64,000 nt of DNA from F23-B02 sp963625685 (GCA_963625685.1 CAVFTR010000009.1:1-64000), one strand, 5' to 3'. Positions 15,870 to 24,264 are shown, numbered from the stretch's first letter. Notes: generated from the sequence alone by a model not told the origin. Numbers and translations: made by a program.

Positions 15870-16376
15870 TTAGCACTCTTTTACTGTTTTGTCCAGCCGT
15901 CGGACAAGATACATCGCCGCAAGGCCGGTAAACACGCCGGTGACGACGGCCGAGGCCAGAAGCACGGGAGCGTAGATGAAAAGCGAGCCCGTCTGCGTTA
16001 TGAAAACGGCGGCGATGAGCTGACCGGCGTTGTGCGCCGCGGCGCCGAATACGCTCGTCACCCACAGGAGCCTGCCCGAAAAGGGTCTGAGCGTCAGGCA
16101 CATGACGGCATAGGCAAGCGCGCCGCCGGCGATACTGAATATGAAGGCCGACACGCCGCCGGTGAACACGCTGCCCATGGCTATGCGCACGAGCAGTATC
16201 AGCCCCGCCTCTCGCCGGCCGAGCATGACCATGGCGACGAGCGTCACGACGTTGGCAAGGCCGAGCTTCACGCCGGGGACGGGGATGGGGGCCGGTATCT
16301 GCGCCTCGATGACGAAAACGATGAGCGAGGCGGCGGTGAACATCGCCATCAGGGCAAGCCTTCTCGTCTTAGGCAT
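15870..16376 (-). CDS. Gx transporter family membrane protein
   Basis: 168 aa, five or six membrane segments. It matches the family formerly called heptaprenyl diphosphate synthase component I (PF07456): conserved IPAPIPVPGVKLGLANVVTL near the N-terminus and GAAAHNAGQLIAA in the middle. Members resemble ECF-type substrate-binding membrane subunits; the substrate is not established. It overlaps the end of the NusG-II gene by 8 bases, a pairing common in clostridia and often linked to quinone/flavin electron transport genes, which are absent here. Confidence 0.85.
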   Translation of the reverse strand: MPKTRRLALMAMFTAASLIVFVIEAQIPAPIPVPGVKLGLANVVTLVAMVMLGRREAGLILLVRIAMGSVFTGGVSAFIFSIAGGALAYAVMCLTLRPFSGRLLWVTSVFGAAAHNAGQLIAAVFITQTGSLFIYAPVLLASAVVTGVFTGLAAMYLVRRLDKTVKEC

Positions 16377-16734
16377 CTATATCGCCCCCCTCGATCTCGA
16401 CGGTGAGCCTGTGCGGCAGGCACACGATGGGAACGCCGGCAGTGCTGATAACGCCCTGCTTTATGCAGATGTGGTCGCGGCAGTCCGACTCCGTCACGCT
16501 TATCCCGCCGTGCTCTATATGAAGTATATTATACCCAAGGTCCGTTTTTATTTCCATGTCATATGCGACAGCAACGGCGTCAAGGTCGATTTTTTCATAG
16601 ACCTCGCCGTCGACGCGTATGACCGCGACCGTCCCCTGAGCGCCGCCCTGCCGAAGCAGCAAAAAGACCGCCGCGCATATAAGGAGCAGCGCCGCGAATA
16701 TAAGTATCCAGGTTTTTGTGCTTTTCATATTCAT
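16369..16734 (-). CDS. NusG domain II-containing membrane-anchored protein
   Basis: 121 aa: one N-terminal membrane segment (WILIFAALLLICAAVFLLL), then an extracytoplasmic NusG-domain-II fold (PF07009) with conserved ESDCRDHICIKQGVIS and PHRLTVEIEG. Function unknown. It regularly precedes a Gx transporter gene, and here the two overlap. The ATG chosen at 16734 falls exactly where transcription should begin from the promoter at 16741-16769, so the message may be leaderless; ATG at 16728 is the alternative. No ribosome binding site is visible. Confidence 0.8.
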   Translation of the reverse strand: MNMKSTKTWILIFAALLLICAAVFLLLRQGGAQGTVAVIRVDGEVYEKIDLDAVAVAYDMEIKTDLGYNILHIEHGGISVTESDCRDHICIKQGVISTAGVPIVCLPHRLTVEIEGGDIDA

Positions 16735-16740
16735 GAACCC

Positions 16741-16769
16741 ATTGTAAATAAATTCGGCTTGCTTGTCAA
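16741..16769 (-). promoter_or_regulatory. promoter of the NusG-II/Gx operon
   Basis: Minus strand -35 TTGACA (16764-16769), 17-base spacer, -10 TACAAT (16741-16746). The predicted start is at about 16734, the A of the ATG. Its -35 box overlaps that of the opposite promoter at 16763. Confidence 0.7.
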
Positions 16770-16791
16770 TGCGCTGCATTTATGATATTAT
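16763..16791 (+). promoter_or_regulatory. promoter of the ftsW-pbp operon
   Basis: -35 TTGTCA (16763-16768), 17-base spacer, -10 TATTAT (16786-16791). The -35 hexamer lies on the same bases as the -35 of the minus-strand promoter, so the two cannot easily be occupied together. Confidence 0.65.
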
Positions 16792-16837
16792 CCTAATGCA
16801 TACATTGCAATACTAATTAATTAGAGAGGTGAAAAGC

Positions 16838-18559
16838 TTGGCTGACATGCTCGTCACGATAGCTTCATATATACTCCCGCTGTTCGCGCTCATCGTCCTT
16901 GCGCGCTGCACGCGCAGCATGCTCGGCAACAAGTCGCAGACCGAGATATGGGGATATATCCACAAGGACGACGGAGTCGCGCTGATAAACCATTGGGAGA
17001 ATCTTATCGGCCGCTCGAGGTCGGCGGATATCTGTCTGCCCTACGCCTCGGTCAGCCGCGTACACGCGGTGCTTATCCGCAGCCCCAAGGGCGTGTGGAG
17101 GATATTCGACATCTTCTCCAAGGGAGGAGTCTGGGTCAACGGCGAAAAGGTGCAGGGCACGGGCACGGTCGTGCGCGATGGCGACGTTCTGAATCTCGCG
17201 GGAAACAGCGTGCGCTTCCGCGATATAAGCGAAAAGCAGCGCGACGCCATAGAGGCGCGCAGAACGCAGAGCTGGAAGCGCGTGCACCCCGCGGTGACGC
17301 TGTTTTTCCTGACGCTCTTTCAGGCGCTGCTGCTGCTTGAGCATCTGTGTACGGCCAAGAGCGAATATCTCGCGGGCATAATGCTCGGCTTCGTGCTGCT
17401 CGTGCTGCTCGAGTGGTTCTGCTATTTTGCCATGCGCAGCATACGCCGCACGGGCTTCGAGGTGGAGACGCTCGCGTTTTTCCTCTCGTCGATCGGACTT
17501 TCGATCATAGCCTCGTCCGTGCCGGACGAGATGTTCAGGCAGATGATAATCGTCTTTGCCGGCGTCGTCGCCTTCTTCACACTCGGCTGGTGGCTGCGCG
17601 ATCTTGACAGGACCAAGACCATGCGCCTGCCGCTGGCGATACTGTCGGTGCTCATCCTCGCGGCGGTGCTCGTGCTCGGACGCGAGCAGTACGGCGCGAA
17701 AAACTGGATATTCATCGGAACGCTGTCGGTCCAGCCCTCGGAGTTTGTAAAGGTCGCGTTCATATACGTCGGAGCCGCGACGCTCGACAGGCTGTTCAGC
17801 ACAAAAAACCTCATACTCTTCATAGTGTTTTCGGCTTTGTGCGTCATATTCCTCGCCTTCAGCAGCGACTTCGGCACGGCGCTGATATTCTTCGTGACCT
17901 TCCTCGTCATATCCTTCATGCGCTCGGGCTCGATAGCGACGGTGGCGCTTGCCGTGACGGGCGCGGGCATGGCGGGCTTTCTGATGCTGAAGATGAAGGA
18001 CCATGTCGCGAGGCGCTTTGCCACGTGGGGACACATCTGGGACGCGGAGAATATATGGGACGGCGGCTATCAGCAGACGCACGCGCTCTCGGCCGGCGCC
18101 TCCGGCGGACTTTTCGGCAAGGGAGCGGGCAACGGCTGGCTCAAGAGCACCTTCGCGGGCAATACCGACACGGTGTTCGGCGTCATGTGCGAGGAGCTCG
18201 GCCTCATCATCGCCATATGCGCCGTGCTCGCGATACTTGCGCTCGCGTTTTTCGCCGTGCGCAGCTCCGGTCACGGCCGCAGCGCGTACTACTCCATAGC
18301 CGCCTGCGCGACGGCGAGCATGTTCATGGCTCAGGTCGCGCTCAATGTGTTCGGCTCTGTCGATATCCTGCCGTTTACCGGCGTGACCTTCCCCTTCGTG
18401 TCGCGCGGCGGCACCTCGGTGCTCGCGTGCTGGATGCTGCTTGCCTTCATAAAGGCCGGCGACACGCGCAAGGGCGCGAGCTTTGTCGTGCGCCCGCCGG
18501 AGGCAAAAAGCAGGAAGCAGCAGCGCGGGAGCGCCGCCGCTGAGGAGGAAACGGCATGA
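16838..18559 (+). CDS. FHA-domain FtsW/RodA/SpoVE-family glycosyltransferase
   Basis: 573 aa. One N-terminal membrane segment is followed by a cytoplasmic FHA domain (about 45-125: LIGRSRSADICLP, SRVHAVLI, WVNGEKV) that would bind phosphothreonine. Then come about ten membrane segments of the SEDS family, with FSSDFGTALIF and PFVSRGGTSVL. SEDS proteins polymerise peptidoglycan from lipid II with a class B PBP, here the next gene (ATGA overlap). The FHA fusion suggests control by a Ser/Thr kinase; none is in the window. The likely start is TTG 16838, with agagaggtga 6 bases before; GTG 16829 overlaps that site. Confidence 0.9.
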   Translation: MADMLVTIASYILPLFALIVLARCTRSMLGNKSQTEIWGYIHKDDGVALINHWENLIGRSRSADICLPYASVSRVHAVLIRSPKGVWRIFDIFSKGGVWVNGEKVQGTGTVVRDGDVLNLAGNSVRFRDISEKQRDAIEARRTQSWKRVHPAVTLFFLTLFQALLLLEHLCTAKSEYLAGIMLGFVLLVLLEWFCYFAMRSIRRTGFEVETLAFFLSSIGLSIIASSVPDEMFRQMIIVFAGVVAFFTLGWWLRDLDRTKTMRLPLAILSVLILAAVLVLGREQYGAKNWIFIGTLSVQPSEFVKVAFIYVGAATLDRLFSTKNLILFIVFSALCVIFLAFSSDFGTALIFFVTFLVISFMRSGSIATVALAVTGAGMAGFLMLKMKDHVARRFATWGHIWDAENIWDGGYQQTHALSAGASGGLFGKGAGNGWLKSTFAGNTDTVFGVMCEELGLIIAICAVLAILALAFFAVRSSGHGRSAYYSIAACATASMFMAQVALNVFGSVDILPFTGVTFPFVSRGGTSVLACWMLLAFIKAGDTRKGASFVVRPPEAKSRKQQRGSAAAEEETA

Positions 18560-19845
18560 AAAAAGTATCGCTTCGCGCCCTTTCGGCGCTTATGATGGCC
18601 TTTCTTATCATCGTCGGCCTGGCCGTATATGTCGCCCGCTATATAAAGGACGGCGAGAGCTGGGCGCTGTATTTTGACGAGTCCACCTCCGGCAGCGAAT
18701 ACACGGTGACGGACCGCAGCGGTACGCTGCTGGCCAAAATGGGCGGCGGCGAAAAAAGCTACGCGGCAAACGCAAACACGCGCATAGCCTGCTATCACGT
18801 CACCGGCGACTATACCGGAAACGTCGGAACCGGCGTGCTCAGCTCCTTTAAAAGCAAGCTCTCGGGCTTTAATCTTATAACCGGCATCGAGGAGCAGGAG
18901 GACGTGAACCTCCAGCTGACGATAGACGCCGAGCTCAATCTCAAGGCCTACGAGGCTTTAAACGGCCGAAGCGGCGCGGTGATGGTCTATAACTACAAGA
19001 CCGGCGAGGTGCTGTGCATGGTATCCTCTCCGTCGATAGACCCGCTCAATCCGCCGGAGACTCTGCCGGACGGTGCGTATATAAACCGCTGCCTGAGCGC
19101 GTCGTTCACGCCGGGCTCGGTGTTCAAGCTCATAACGCTCACCGCGGCGCTTGAAAATATCGACGATATCTACCACCGCACCTTCAGCTGCTCGGGCTCT
19201 GTCGACGTCAAGGGCGTTACGATAAACTGCACCGGCACGCACGGCCGGCAGACCATCGAGCAGGCGCTTTCAAATTCCTGCAACTGCGCGTTTGCGGAGA
19301 TATCGCTCGAGCTAGGTCCGGATATAATAGCGCAGTACGCCGAAAAGCTCGGCATAACGACCTCGCTCAAGCTCGACGGCATTTCGACTCAGGCGGGTAA
19401 TTACGATAAGGACAGCTCTATGAGTGCCGCTATGGCCTGGTCGGGCATAGGCCAGTACAACGATCTGGTCTGCCCCTACGCCATGATGCGCCTGGCGGGA
19501 GCCTACGCAAACGGCGGCACGGTGGTCGAGCCCTCGCTGCTCGGTCAGTCGGAAAAGACGACGCAGCTCATTTCCTCCGACACGGCGCAGAAGGTCGCGT
19601 CGATGATGAACTACAACGTCGTGTATCACTACGGCCAGGACCGCTTTCCGGGGCTCAATATATCCGCCAAGACCGGCACGGCCGAGGTCGGCGACGGCAA
19701 GGCCGCCCACGGCTGGTTCGTAGGCTTTCTCAACGACGAGGAGCATCCCTATGCCTTTGCCTGCATCGTTGAAAACGGCGGCAGCGGGCTGGGGGCGGCC
19801 GGCGGTGTAATTAATACCGTGCTTCAGGCAGCGGTAAAAAAGTAG
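18556..19845 (+). CDS. penicillin-binding protein (class B transpeptidase)
   Basis: 429 aa: N-terminal membrane anchor (LMMAFLIIVGLAVYVARYI), short juxtamembrane part, then the transpeptidase domain with the active-site motifs SVFK (Ser nucleophile, near residue 192), SCN and KTGT. It cross-links peptidoglycan outside the membrane and needs a SEDS partner; the FtsW-like gene directly upstream overlaps by four bases. It is shorter than PBP2/PBP3 (about 600-700 aa) because the dimerisation region is reduced, as in PbpA of the actinobacterial rodA-pbpA pair. Elongation, division or sporulation cannot be told apart from sequence. Confidence 0.9.
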   Translation: MKKVSLRALSALMMAFLIIVGLAVYVARYIKDGESWALYFDESTSGSEYTVTDRSGTLLAKMGGGEKSYAANANTRIACYHVTGDYTGNVGTGVLSSFKSKLSGFNLITGIEEQEDVNLQLTIDAELNLKAYEALNGRSGAVMVYNYKTGEVLCMVSSPSIDPLNPPETLPDGAYINRCLSASFTPGSVFKLITLTAALENIDDIYHRTFSCSGSVDVKGVTINCTGTHGRQTIEQALSNSCNCAFAEISLELGPDIIAQYAEKLGITTSLKLDGISTQAGNYDKDSSMSAAMAWSGIGQYNDLVCPYAMMRLAGAYANGGTVVEPSLLGQSEKTTQLISSDTAQKVASMMNYNVVYHYGQDRFPGLNISAKTGTAEVGDGKAAHGWFVGFLNDEEHPYAFACIVENGGSGLGAAGGVINTVLQAAVKK

Positions 19846-19855
19846 GAGAAGCACA

Positions 19856-21733
19856 ATGACAGACATATCCGTCAACGGACTTGTAAAGTCCTTTGAATTG
19901 GGTAAAAACATACTCGACGGGCTCAGCTTCGACATTGCCGAGGGCGAGCGCGTCGGCATACTCGGCCATAACGGCTGCGGCAAGACGACGCTGTTTAGGA
20001 TCCTGACGGGCGAGCTCGACTGCGACGAGGGCCAGGTCGCCATAGCCTCGGGAAAGCGCCTGGGGCTCATATCGCAGATACCCGTCTACCCCGAGGGCTG
20101 GACGACCGAGGACGTTTTAAAGGACGCCCACCGCGAGCTGTACGCCATAGGCGCGCGGCTCACAGAGCTTGCGCAGAAAATGGAGACCGATCAGTCGGAC
20201 AGGCTGCTTTCGGAGTACGACAGGCTCTCGGCAGACTTTGCGCGCCTCGGCGGCTACGATATGGACACCGGCCGGAACCGTGTGGCAAACGGCCTTGATA
20301 TCCCGCAGAGCATGCGGGAGCAGCTCTTCGACGAGCTCTCCGGCGGCGAGCGCACGAGAGTGAACCTCGCGCGGCTCATACTCGAAAAAACGGACATACT
20401 CCTGCTCGACGAGCCGACCAACCACCTCGATCTTCGCGCCACCGAGTGGCTGGAGGAATACCTCCAGCATTTCAAGGGCACGGTGCTGCTTATCAGCCAC
20501 GACCGCTATTTTATCGATAAGATCGCCCGGCGATGCATCGAGATAAACGACGGCAGGGCCGAGTTTTACTCCGGCGGCTACAGCTTTTACGTCGTCGAGC
20601 GGCAGAAGCGCTTTGAGGAAAAGCTCAGAAAATACGAAAAGGACCAGGCCAAGCTCGAGCAGCTGACCCGCGCCGCCGAGCAGATGCATCTCTGGGCCTT
20701 CATGGGCAACGACAAGCTGCACAAGCGCGCCTTTTCAATGGAAAAGCGCATCGCAAGGCTCGAGCAGACCGCAAAGCCGACGGAGGCGAAAAAGCTCTCC
20801 GCGAAATTCAGCTCTGCCGACTTTCACGCCGACGAGGCGCTCGTGTGCCGCGGCCTGTCCAAGGCCTTTGGCGAAAAAAAGCTCTTTGAGGGCCTTGAGC
20901 TCACGGTATCCGGCGGCGAGCGCATCGCGCTCATCGGCGACAACGGCACGGGAAAGAGCACGCTCGTGAAGATCATAATGCAGCAGGAAGCACCCGATGA
21001 AGGCTATGTAAAATTCGGTCCCTCAGTGCGTCCGGCGTATCTGCCGCAGATAGTCCGCTTTTCAAACGAGGAGCGTTCGCTGCTCGATACGATGCTGTAC
21101 GACTGCCGCTGCCAGCCCCAGGAGGCTCGCGACAGGCTCGCGGCCTTCGGCTTTCGCGGCGAGGATGTCCTCACGCCCGTCGGGGCCCTCTCCGGCGGCG
21201 AGAAGAGCCGGCTGAGGCTGTGCATGCTCATGGGCGGCGATATCAATTTTCTGATCCTCGACGAGCCGACGAACCATCTGGATATCGCCAGCCGCGAGTG
21301 GATGGAGGACGCCGTGTCGGATTACCCCGAGGCGCTGCTGTTTGTCTCGCACGACCGGTATTTTATCGAGAAATTCGCAACGCGCATATGGTATCTCGAA
21401 GGCGGAAGACTTCTGGACTATCGCGGAAGCTACGGGCAGATGCGCGAGTATCTCAAGCGTCAGGAGGTCTTCGCGCGCAGCGCAAAGGCCGAGATAAAGG
21501 CTGCAAAGCCCGAAAAGCCCGCGAAAAAGCCGTCTCCGAACAGGGAAAAGCGCCTCGCAAAGCTCGAGCGCGAGATAGCGGCGCTGGAAAAGCAGGTCTC
21601 GGAGACAGAGGCGCTCGAGCAGGAAAACGCGAGCGACTATCAGAGGCTCATGGAGCTCGGCGCGCAGAAGGAGGAGCTGAACGAAAAACTGCTTGAGCTG
21701 TACGGGCAGTGGGAGGAGCTGTCGGATGGATAA
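19856..21733 (+). CDS. ABC-F family ATPase
   Basis: 625 aa, two soluble ATP-binding domains with no membrane segments. Domain 1 has Walker A GHNGCGKTT, signature LSGGERTRVNLARL and LLDEPTNHLD; domain 2 has GDNGTGKST and LSGGEKSRLRL. An interdomain P-site linker rich in Lys/Glu helices lies near 245-320, and a C-terminal coiled coil (about 560-620) resembles YdiF/Uup. ABC-F proteins act on the ribosome in translation or antibiotic protection; which of these applies is not evident. A ggagaagc site lies 10 bases after the PBP stop. Confidence 0.9.
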   Translation: MTDISVNGLVKSFELGKNILDGLSFDIAEGERVGILGHNGCGKTTLFRILTGELDCDEGQVAIASGKRLGLISQIPVYPEGWTTEDVLKDAHRELYAIGARLTELAQKMETDQSDRLLSEYDRLSADFARLGGYDMDTGRNRVANGLDIPQSMREQLFDELSGGERTRVNLARLILEKTDILLLDEPTNHLDLRATEWLEEYLQHFKGTVLLISHDRYFIDKIARRCIEINDGRAEFYSGGYSFYVVERQKRFEEKLRKYEKDQAKLEQLTRAAEQMHLWAFMGNDKLHKRAFSMEKRIARLEQTAKPTEAKKLSAKFSSADFHADEALVCRGLSKAFGEKKLFEGLELTVSGGERIALIGDNGTGKSTLVKIIMQQEAPDEGYVKFGPSVRPAYLPQIVRFSNEERSLLDTMLYDCRCQPQEARDRLAAFGFRGEDVLTPVGALSGGEKSRLRLCMLMGGDINFLILDEPTNHLDIASREWMEDAVSDYPEALLFVSHDRYFIEKFATRIWYLEGGRLLDYRGSYGQMREYLKRQEVFARSAKAEIKAAKPEKPAKKPSPNREKRLAKLEREIAALEKQVSETEALEQENASDYQRLMELGAQKEELNEKLLELYGQWEELSDG

Positions 21734-22445
21734 AAGGCGTATCCTGCCCGGAGCGCTTGCGCTTGCGGGACTCATACTGCGCTTTTTCTTCACGGGCGTG
21801 GGCTATATAGCCTACACGCTGTTTTTCGCCGCCGCGCTCGTCTGCGTGATGCGCTTTTGCCCGAAGATGTGGATAAAGCGCACGGTCTGCGCTTTCACGG
21901 CAGCGGGGCTTATATATCTTGCAGCGGTCGAGGTCCCGATAATCGCGGCGTCCTCCGGCGACGGGGACAGGGAATATGAGTACATAATCGTTCTCGGCGC
22001 CGCCGTGCACGGCGATATGCCCTCGCTCTCGCTCGTTGAGCGCATGCGGGCGGCCGCCGATTATATGAAAGAGCACCCGGACACCGTCGCCATAGTCAGC
22101 GGCGGTCAGGGCAGCGATGAGAACATAAGCGAGGCAGAGGCCATGCTGCTGTGGCTTACGCGCAGCGGCATCGACAAAAGCCGCATCATCCTTGAAGACA
22201 GGGCGGCCTCGACGCTCGAAAACCTTGAATACAGCTTCGATATCATCCGCGCGAGGGGAGATGATCCGGACGGCGGCACGGCCGTCGTGACGAGCGAGTA
22301 CCACATATACAGGGCAAAGCTGCTGGCGGGCTCTCTCGGCGTCAGCATCGGCTCGGTGGCGGCGCACACGACCTATGCGCCCATTATGATAAACTACTTT
22401 CTCCGCGAGGCCTTCGGCGTGACCTATCAGCGGCTATTCGGATAA
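21726..22445 (+). CDS. YdcF/SanA family (DUF218) membrane protein
   Basis: 239 aa. Two or three N-terminal hydrophobic segments, then a DUF218 domain with IIVLGAAVHGDMPS, VSGGQGSDENISEAE, LEDRAASTLENL and VVTSEYHIYRA. Family members affect envelope integrity or vancomycin sensitivity (SanA). The biochemical activity is not firmly known. The ATG at 21726 follows ggaggagctgtcgg and overlaps the ABC-F 3' end by 8 bases, so translation is coupled. It lies in an envelope-related cluster. Confidence 0.85.
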   Translation: MDKRRILPGALALAGLILRFFFTGVGYIAYTLFFAAALVCVMRFCPKMWIKRTVCAFTAAGLIYLAAVEVPIIAASSGDGDREYEYIIVLGAAVHGDMPSLSLVERMRAAADYMKEHPDTVAIVSGGQGSDENISEAEAMLLWLTRSGIDKSRIILEDRAASTLENLEYSFDIIRARGDDPDGGTAVVTSEYHIYRAKLLAGSLGVSIGSVAAHTTYAPIMINYFLREAFGVTYQRLFG

Positions 22446-22460
22446 GGACATATAACATAA

Positions 22461-22506
22461 TCCCTCCCGAACAGGCATAGTAATGTACAAAGCCTTACGG
22501 GAGGGA
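22461..22506 (+). promoter_or_regulatory. hairpin that covers the deacetylase ribosome binding site
   Basis: Arms tccctcccg (22461-22469) and cgggaggga (22498-22506) pair perfectly over a 28-base loop. The right arm contains the gggaggg ribosome binding site of the gene starting at 22513. The structure would hide the site unless opened. Confidence 0.55.
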
Positions 22507-22512
22507 TCTTCT

Positions 22513-23304
22513 TTGAAAAAAATATTCGGTAAAATAAAAAATCGCAGGGCTGCGGCGTCGGCCGCCGCGCTTGTCGTGCTAACGGCGGTGATATTCTGGA
22601 CGACGAACAGCCCGGCGGTGGTCGGAGTCTCGGCCTCGGAGCGGCAGCTCCCGATCTACTGCGTCCAGCGCGACGACAAGACGGTCGCGCTGTCCTTTGA
22701 CGCGGCCTGGGGCAACGAGGATACCCAGCAGCTTATAGACATACTCAAGAAATACAACATAAACGCTACGTTCTTCATCGTGGGCCAGTGGGCGGACAAA
22801 TACCCGGAGTCCGTAAAGGCGCTGCACGACGCGGGAAACGAGGTCATGAGCCACTCGGACGATCACGCGCACTTTGCGCAGCTTTCGGCCGATGAGATAA
22901 AGTCGAACATAGCCGCCTCGAACGAGAAGATAAAAAAGCTGACCGGCACTGAGCCCACGCTGTTCCGCTGCCCCTACGGCGAGTATAACGATACCGTCAT
23001 AAGCACGGTCTCCTCAATGGGCATGAGCGCCGTTCAGTGGGATGTCGACAGCCTCGACTGGAAGGGGATATCGGCAGGGGAGATATCCGACCGCGTGCTC
23101 AAAAACGTAAAATCCGGCAGCATAATCCTCTTCCACAACGCCGCAGAGAACACGCCCGAGGCGCTGCCCGGCATAATCGAGGGCCTGCTCGCCGACGGCT
23201 ACAGCATCGTCCCCGTGTCGCAGCTGCTCCTCACGGGCGACTATACGATAGACAACACCGGCATGCAGTGCCGCGGCGGGACAAAAACGCAGCTCGACGC
23301 ATGA
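22513..23304 (+). CDS. polysaccharide deacetylase (PdaB-like, carbohydrate esterase 4)
   Basis: 263 aa with one N-terminal membrane/signal segment (ASAAALVVLTAVIFW) and a NodB-homology domain at about 60-245: SFDAAWG catalytic-base region, TFFIVGQW, the HSxxHxxF-like metal motif SHSDDHAHF, RCPYGEYN and the C-terminal LFHN. It would deacetylate peptidoglycan or another wall glycan outside the cell. The layout resembles sporulation PdaB. The start is probably TTG at 22513, seven bases after gggaggg; the ATG at 22483 has no ribosome binding site. Expression may be limited by the hairpin over that site. Confidence 0.85.
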   Translation: MKKIFGKIKNRRAAASAAALVVLTAVIFWTTNSPAVVGVSASERQLPIYCVQRDDKTVALSFDAAWGNEDTQQLIDILKKYNINATFFIVGQWADKYPESVKALHDAGNEVMSHSDDHAHFAQLSADEIKSNIAASNEKIKKLTGTEPTLFRCPYGEYNDTVISTVSSMGMSAVQWDVDSLDWKGISAGEISDRVLKNVKSGSIILFHNAAENTPEALPGIIEGLLADGYSIVPVSQLLLTGDYTIDNTGMQCRGGTKTQLDA

Positions 23305-23322
23305 AGCTTTTGCACAGCAAGG

Positions 23323-23352
23323 CAGCGCCCCGGAGTCATATCCGGGGCGCTG
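23323..23352 (+). terminator. hairpin between convergent genes
   Basis: 12-bp stem cagcgccccgga / tccggggcgctg with a 6-base loop between the deacetylase and the zinc-ribbon gene. It has no good T-run on either strand, so termination is probable but weak. Confidence 0.55.
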
Positions 23353-23365
23353 TCAGTGTTTCGGC

Positions 23366-23602
23366 TTATTCCTTGTTGTCGAGCCAGTCTGCGACCTTTG
23401 CCTCTTCGATCCCGAGACCGCCGGAGATAAATGCCACGGCTTCGTTGAAGTTCATAACTCTCAGACGAGCGTAGTTGCTTGCGCCGGCGCCGGGGCCGTC
23501 GTTGAGCCTGCCTTCGATGTAGCCGCACTCGTAGCACATGTTCAGAGCGTACTTGCGGTGGGTATCGAGGGTCATCTCATGTCCGCAGCGAGGACATTTC
23601 AT
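23366..23602 (-). CDS. small zinc-ribbon protein, function unknown
   Basis: 78 aa with two CxxC knuckles (CPRCGH at 3-8, CYECGY at 23-28) that should bind one zinc, followed by a short helical tail with no known motif. A strong gaggaggaaaccg site precedes the ATG, which supports a real gene. It is a single-gene unit with an AT-rich upstream region. Possible roles are nucleic-acid or protein binding. Confidence 0.75.
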   Translation of the reverse strand: MKCPRCGHEMTLDTHRKYALNMCYECGYIEGRLNDGPGAGASNYARLRVMNFNEAVAFISGGLGIEEAKVADWLDNKE

Positions 23603-23780
23603 ATCGGTTTCCTCCTCTTTCTTACTCTTGTTTTCTTCGCTGGATCAATATATTATCATTATAGTTCAAACGGCGGCTGTAAGCAATAGTTATCTGACTT
23701 TTAACGTACAAATTTGCTCGAATACGCGCGGCGGCTTTGCGCGATAAATGCGAAAAACGATAAATTTTTTAAAATAAGTA

Positions 23781-23809
23781 TTGCAATCGGCGCGCGATTG
23801 TGTTAATAT
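23781..23809 (+). promoter_or_regulatory. promoter of tRNA-Pro
   Basis: -35 TTGCAA (23781-23786), 17-base spacer, -10 TAATAT (23804-23809), 17 bases before the tRNA. The overlapping TATAAT at 23807-23812 would need a 20-base spacer. Confidence 0.55.
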
Positions 23810-23826
23810 AATCGGGCGTTAGAGAT

Positions 23827-23902
23827 CCGGGTGTAGCGCAGATGGTAGCGCGCTTGAATGGGGTTCAAGAGGCCGCTGGTTCAAATCCAGTCACTCGGAC
23901 CA
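23827..23902 (+). tRNA. tRNA-Pro (GGG)
   Basis: Acceptor ccgggtg pairs with cactcgg. The anticodon stem cttga/tcaag holds loop atggggt, anticodon GGG. T loop ttcaaat; CCA at 23900-23902. Its 3' 32 bases are copied exactly downstream at 24025-24056. Confidence 0.95.
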
Positions 23903-23903
23903 G

Positions 23904-23939
23904 AAAAAACAGTCATCACGAGGTGATGACTGTTTTTTT
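23904..23939 (+). terminator. terminator of tRNA-Pro
   Basis: 13-bp-plus stem acagtcatcac / gtgatgactgt with a very short loop and a run of seven T. A near-identical hairpin recurs at 24216-24249. Confidence 0.9.
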
Positions 23940-23962
23940 GCTTTGCAGTATGCAGGCTATTT

Positions 23963-24250
23963 GGACCGGCGGCCTCTTGCAGATCAAATCCGCCGCTCGG
24001 CCAGCCGAACGCGAAGCGTCGGCCGGCCGCTGGTTCAAATCCAGTCACTCGGACCACGTCGGAGCAAGCTTTGTATCGCTTGCTCCGACTTATTTTATAA
24101 TTCAGAGCGCGCTCACGCCGCTGCTCCTCCTTTCCAAATCGAACCCGCTGCGCTGGGCTTCGATTTGGTATAGCCTAACTTGGTAGTCTGAAATCCTATA
24201 ATTACACTCGGACCCAAAAAACAGTCATCACGAGGTGATGGCTGTTTTTG
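23963..24250 (+). repeat. tRNA-Pro tail/terminator modules
   Basis: Three parts are visible. (a) 23963-23979 is an inverted partial copy of the tRNA-Pro variable/T-arm region. (b) 24025-24056 is an exact 32-base direct copy of the tRNA 3' end including CCA, followed by a terminator-like hairpin gtcggagcaagc / gcttgctccgac at 24058-24098. (c) 24205-24249 is a degenerate tail ending cactcggacc, joined to a copy of the tRNA-Pro terminator. A further foldback (ccaaatcgaa / ttcgatttgg) lies near 24136-24172. No integrase or gene is inside. Confidence 0.75.
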
Positions 24251-24264
24251 CTTTGCAGTATTAT

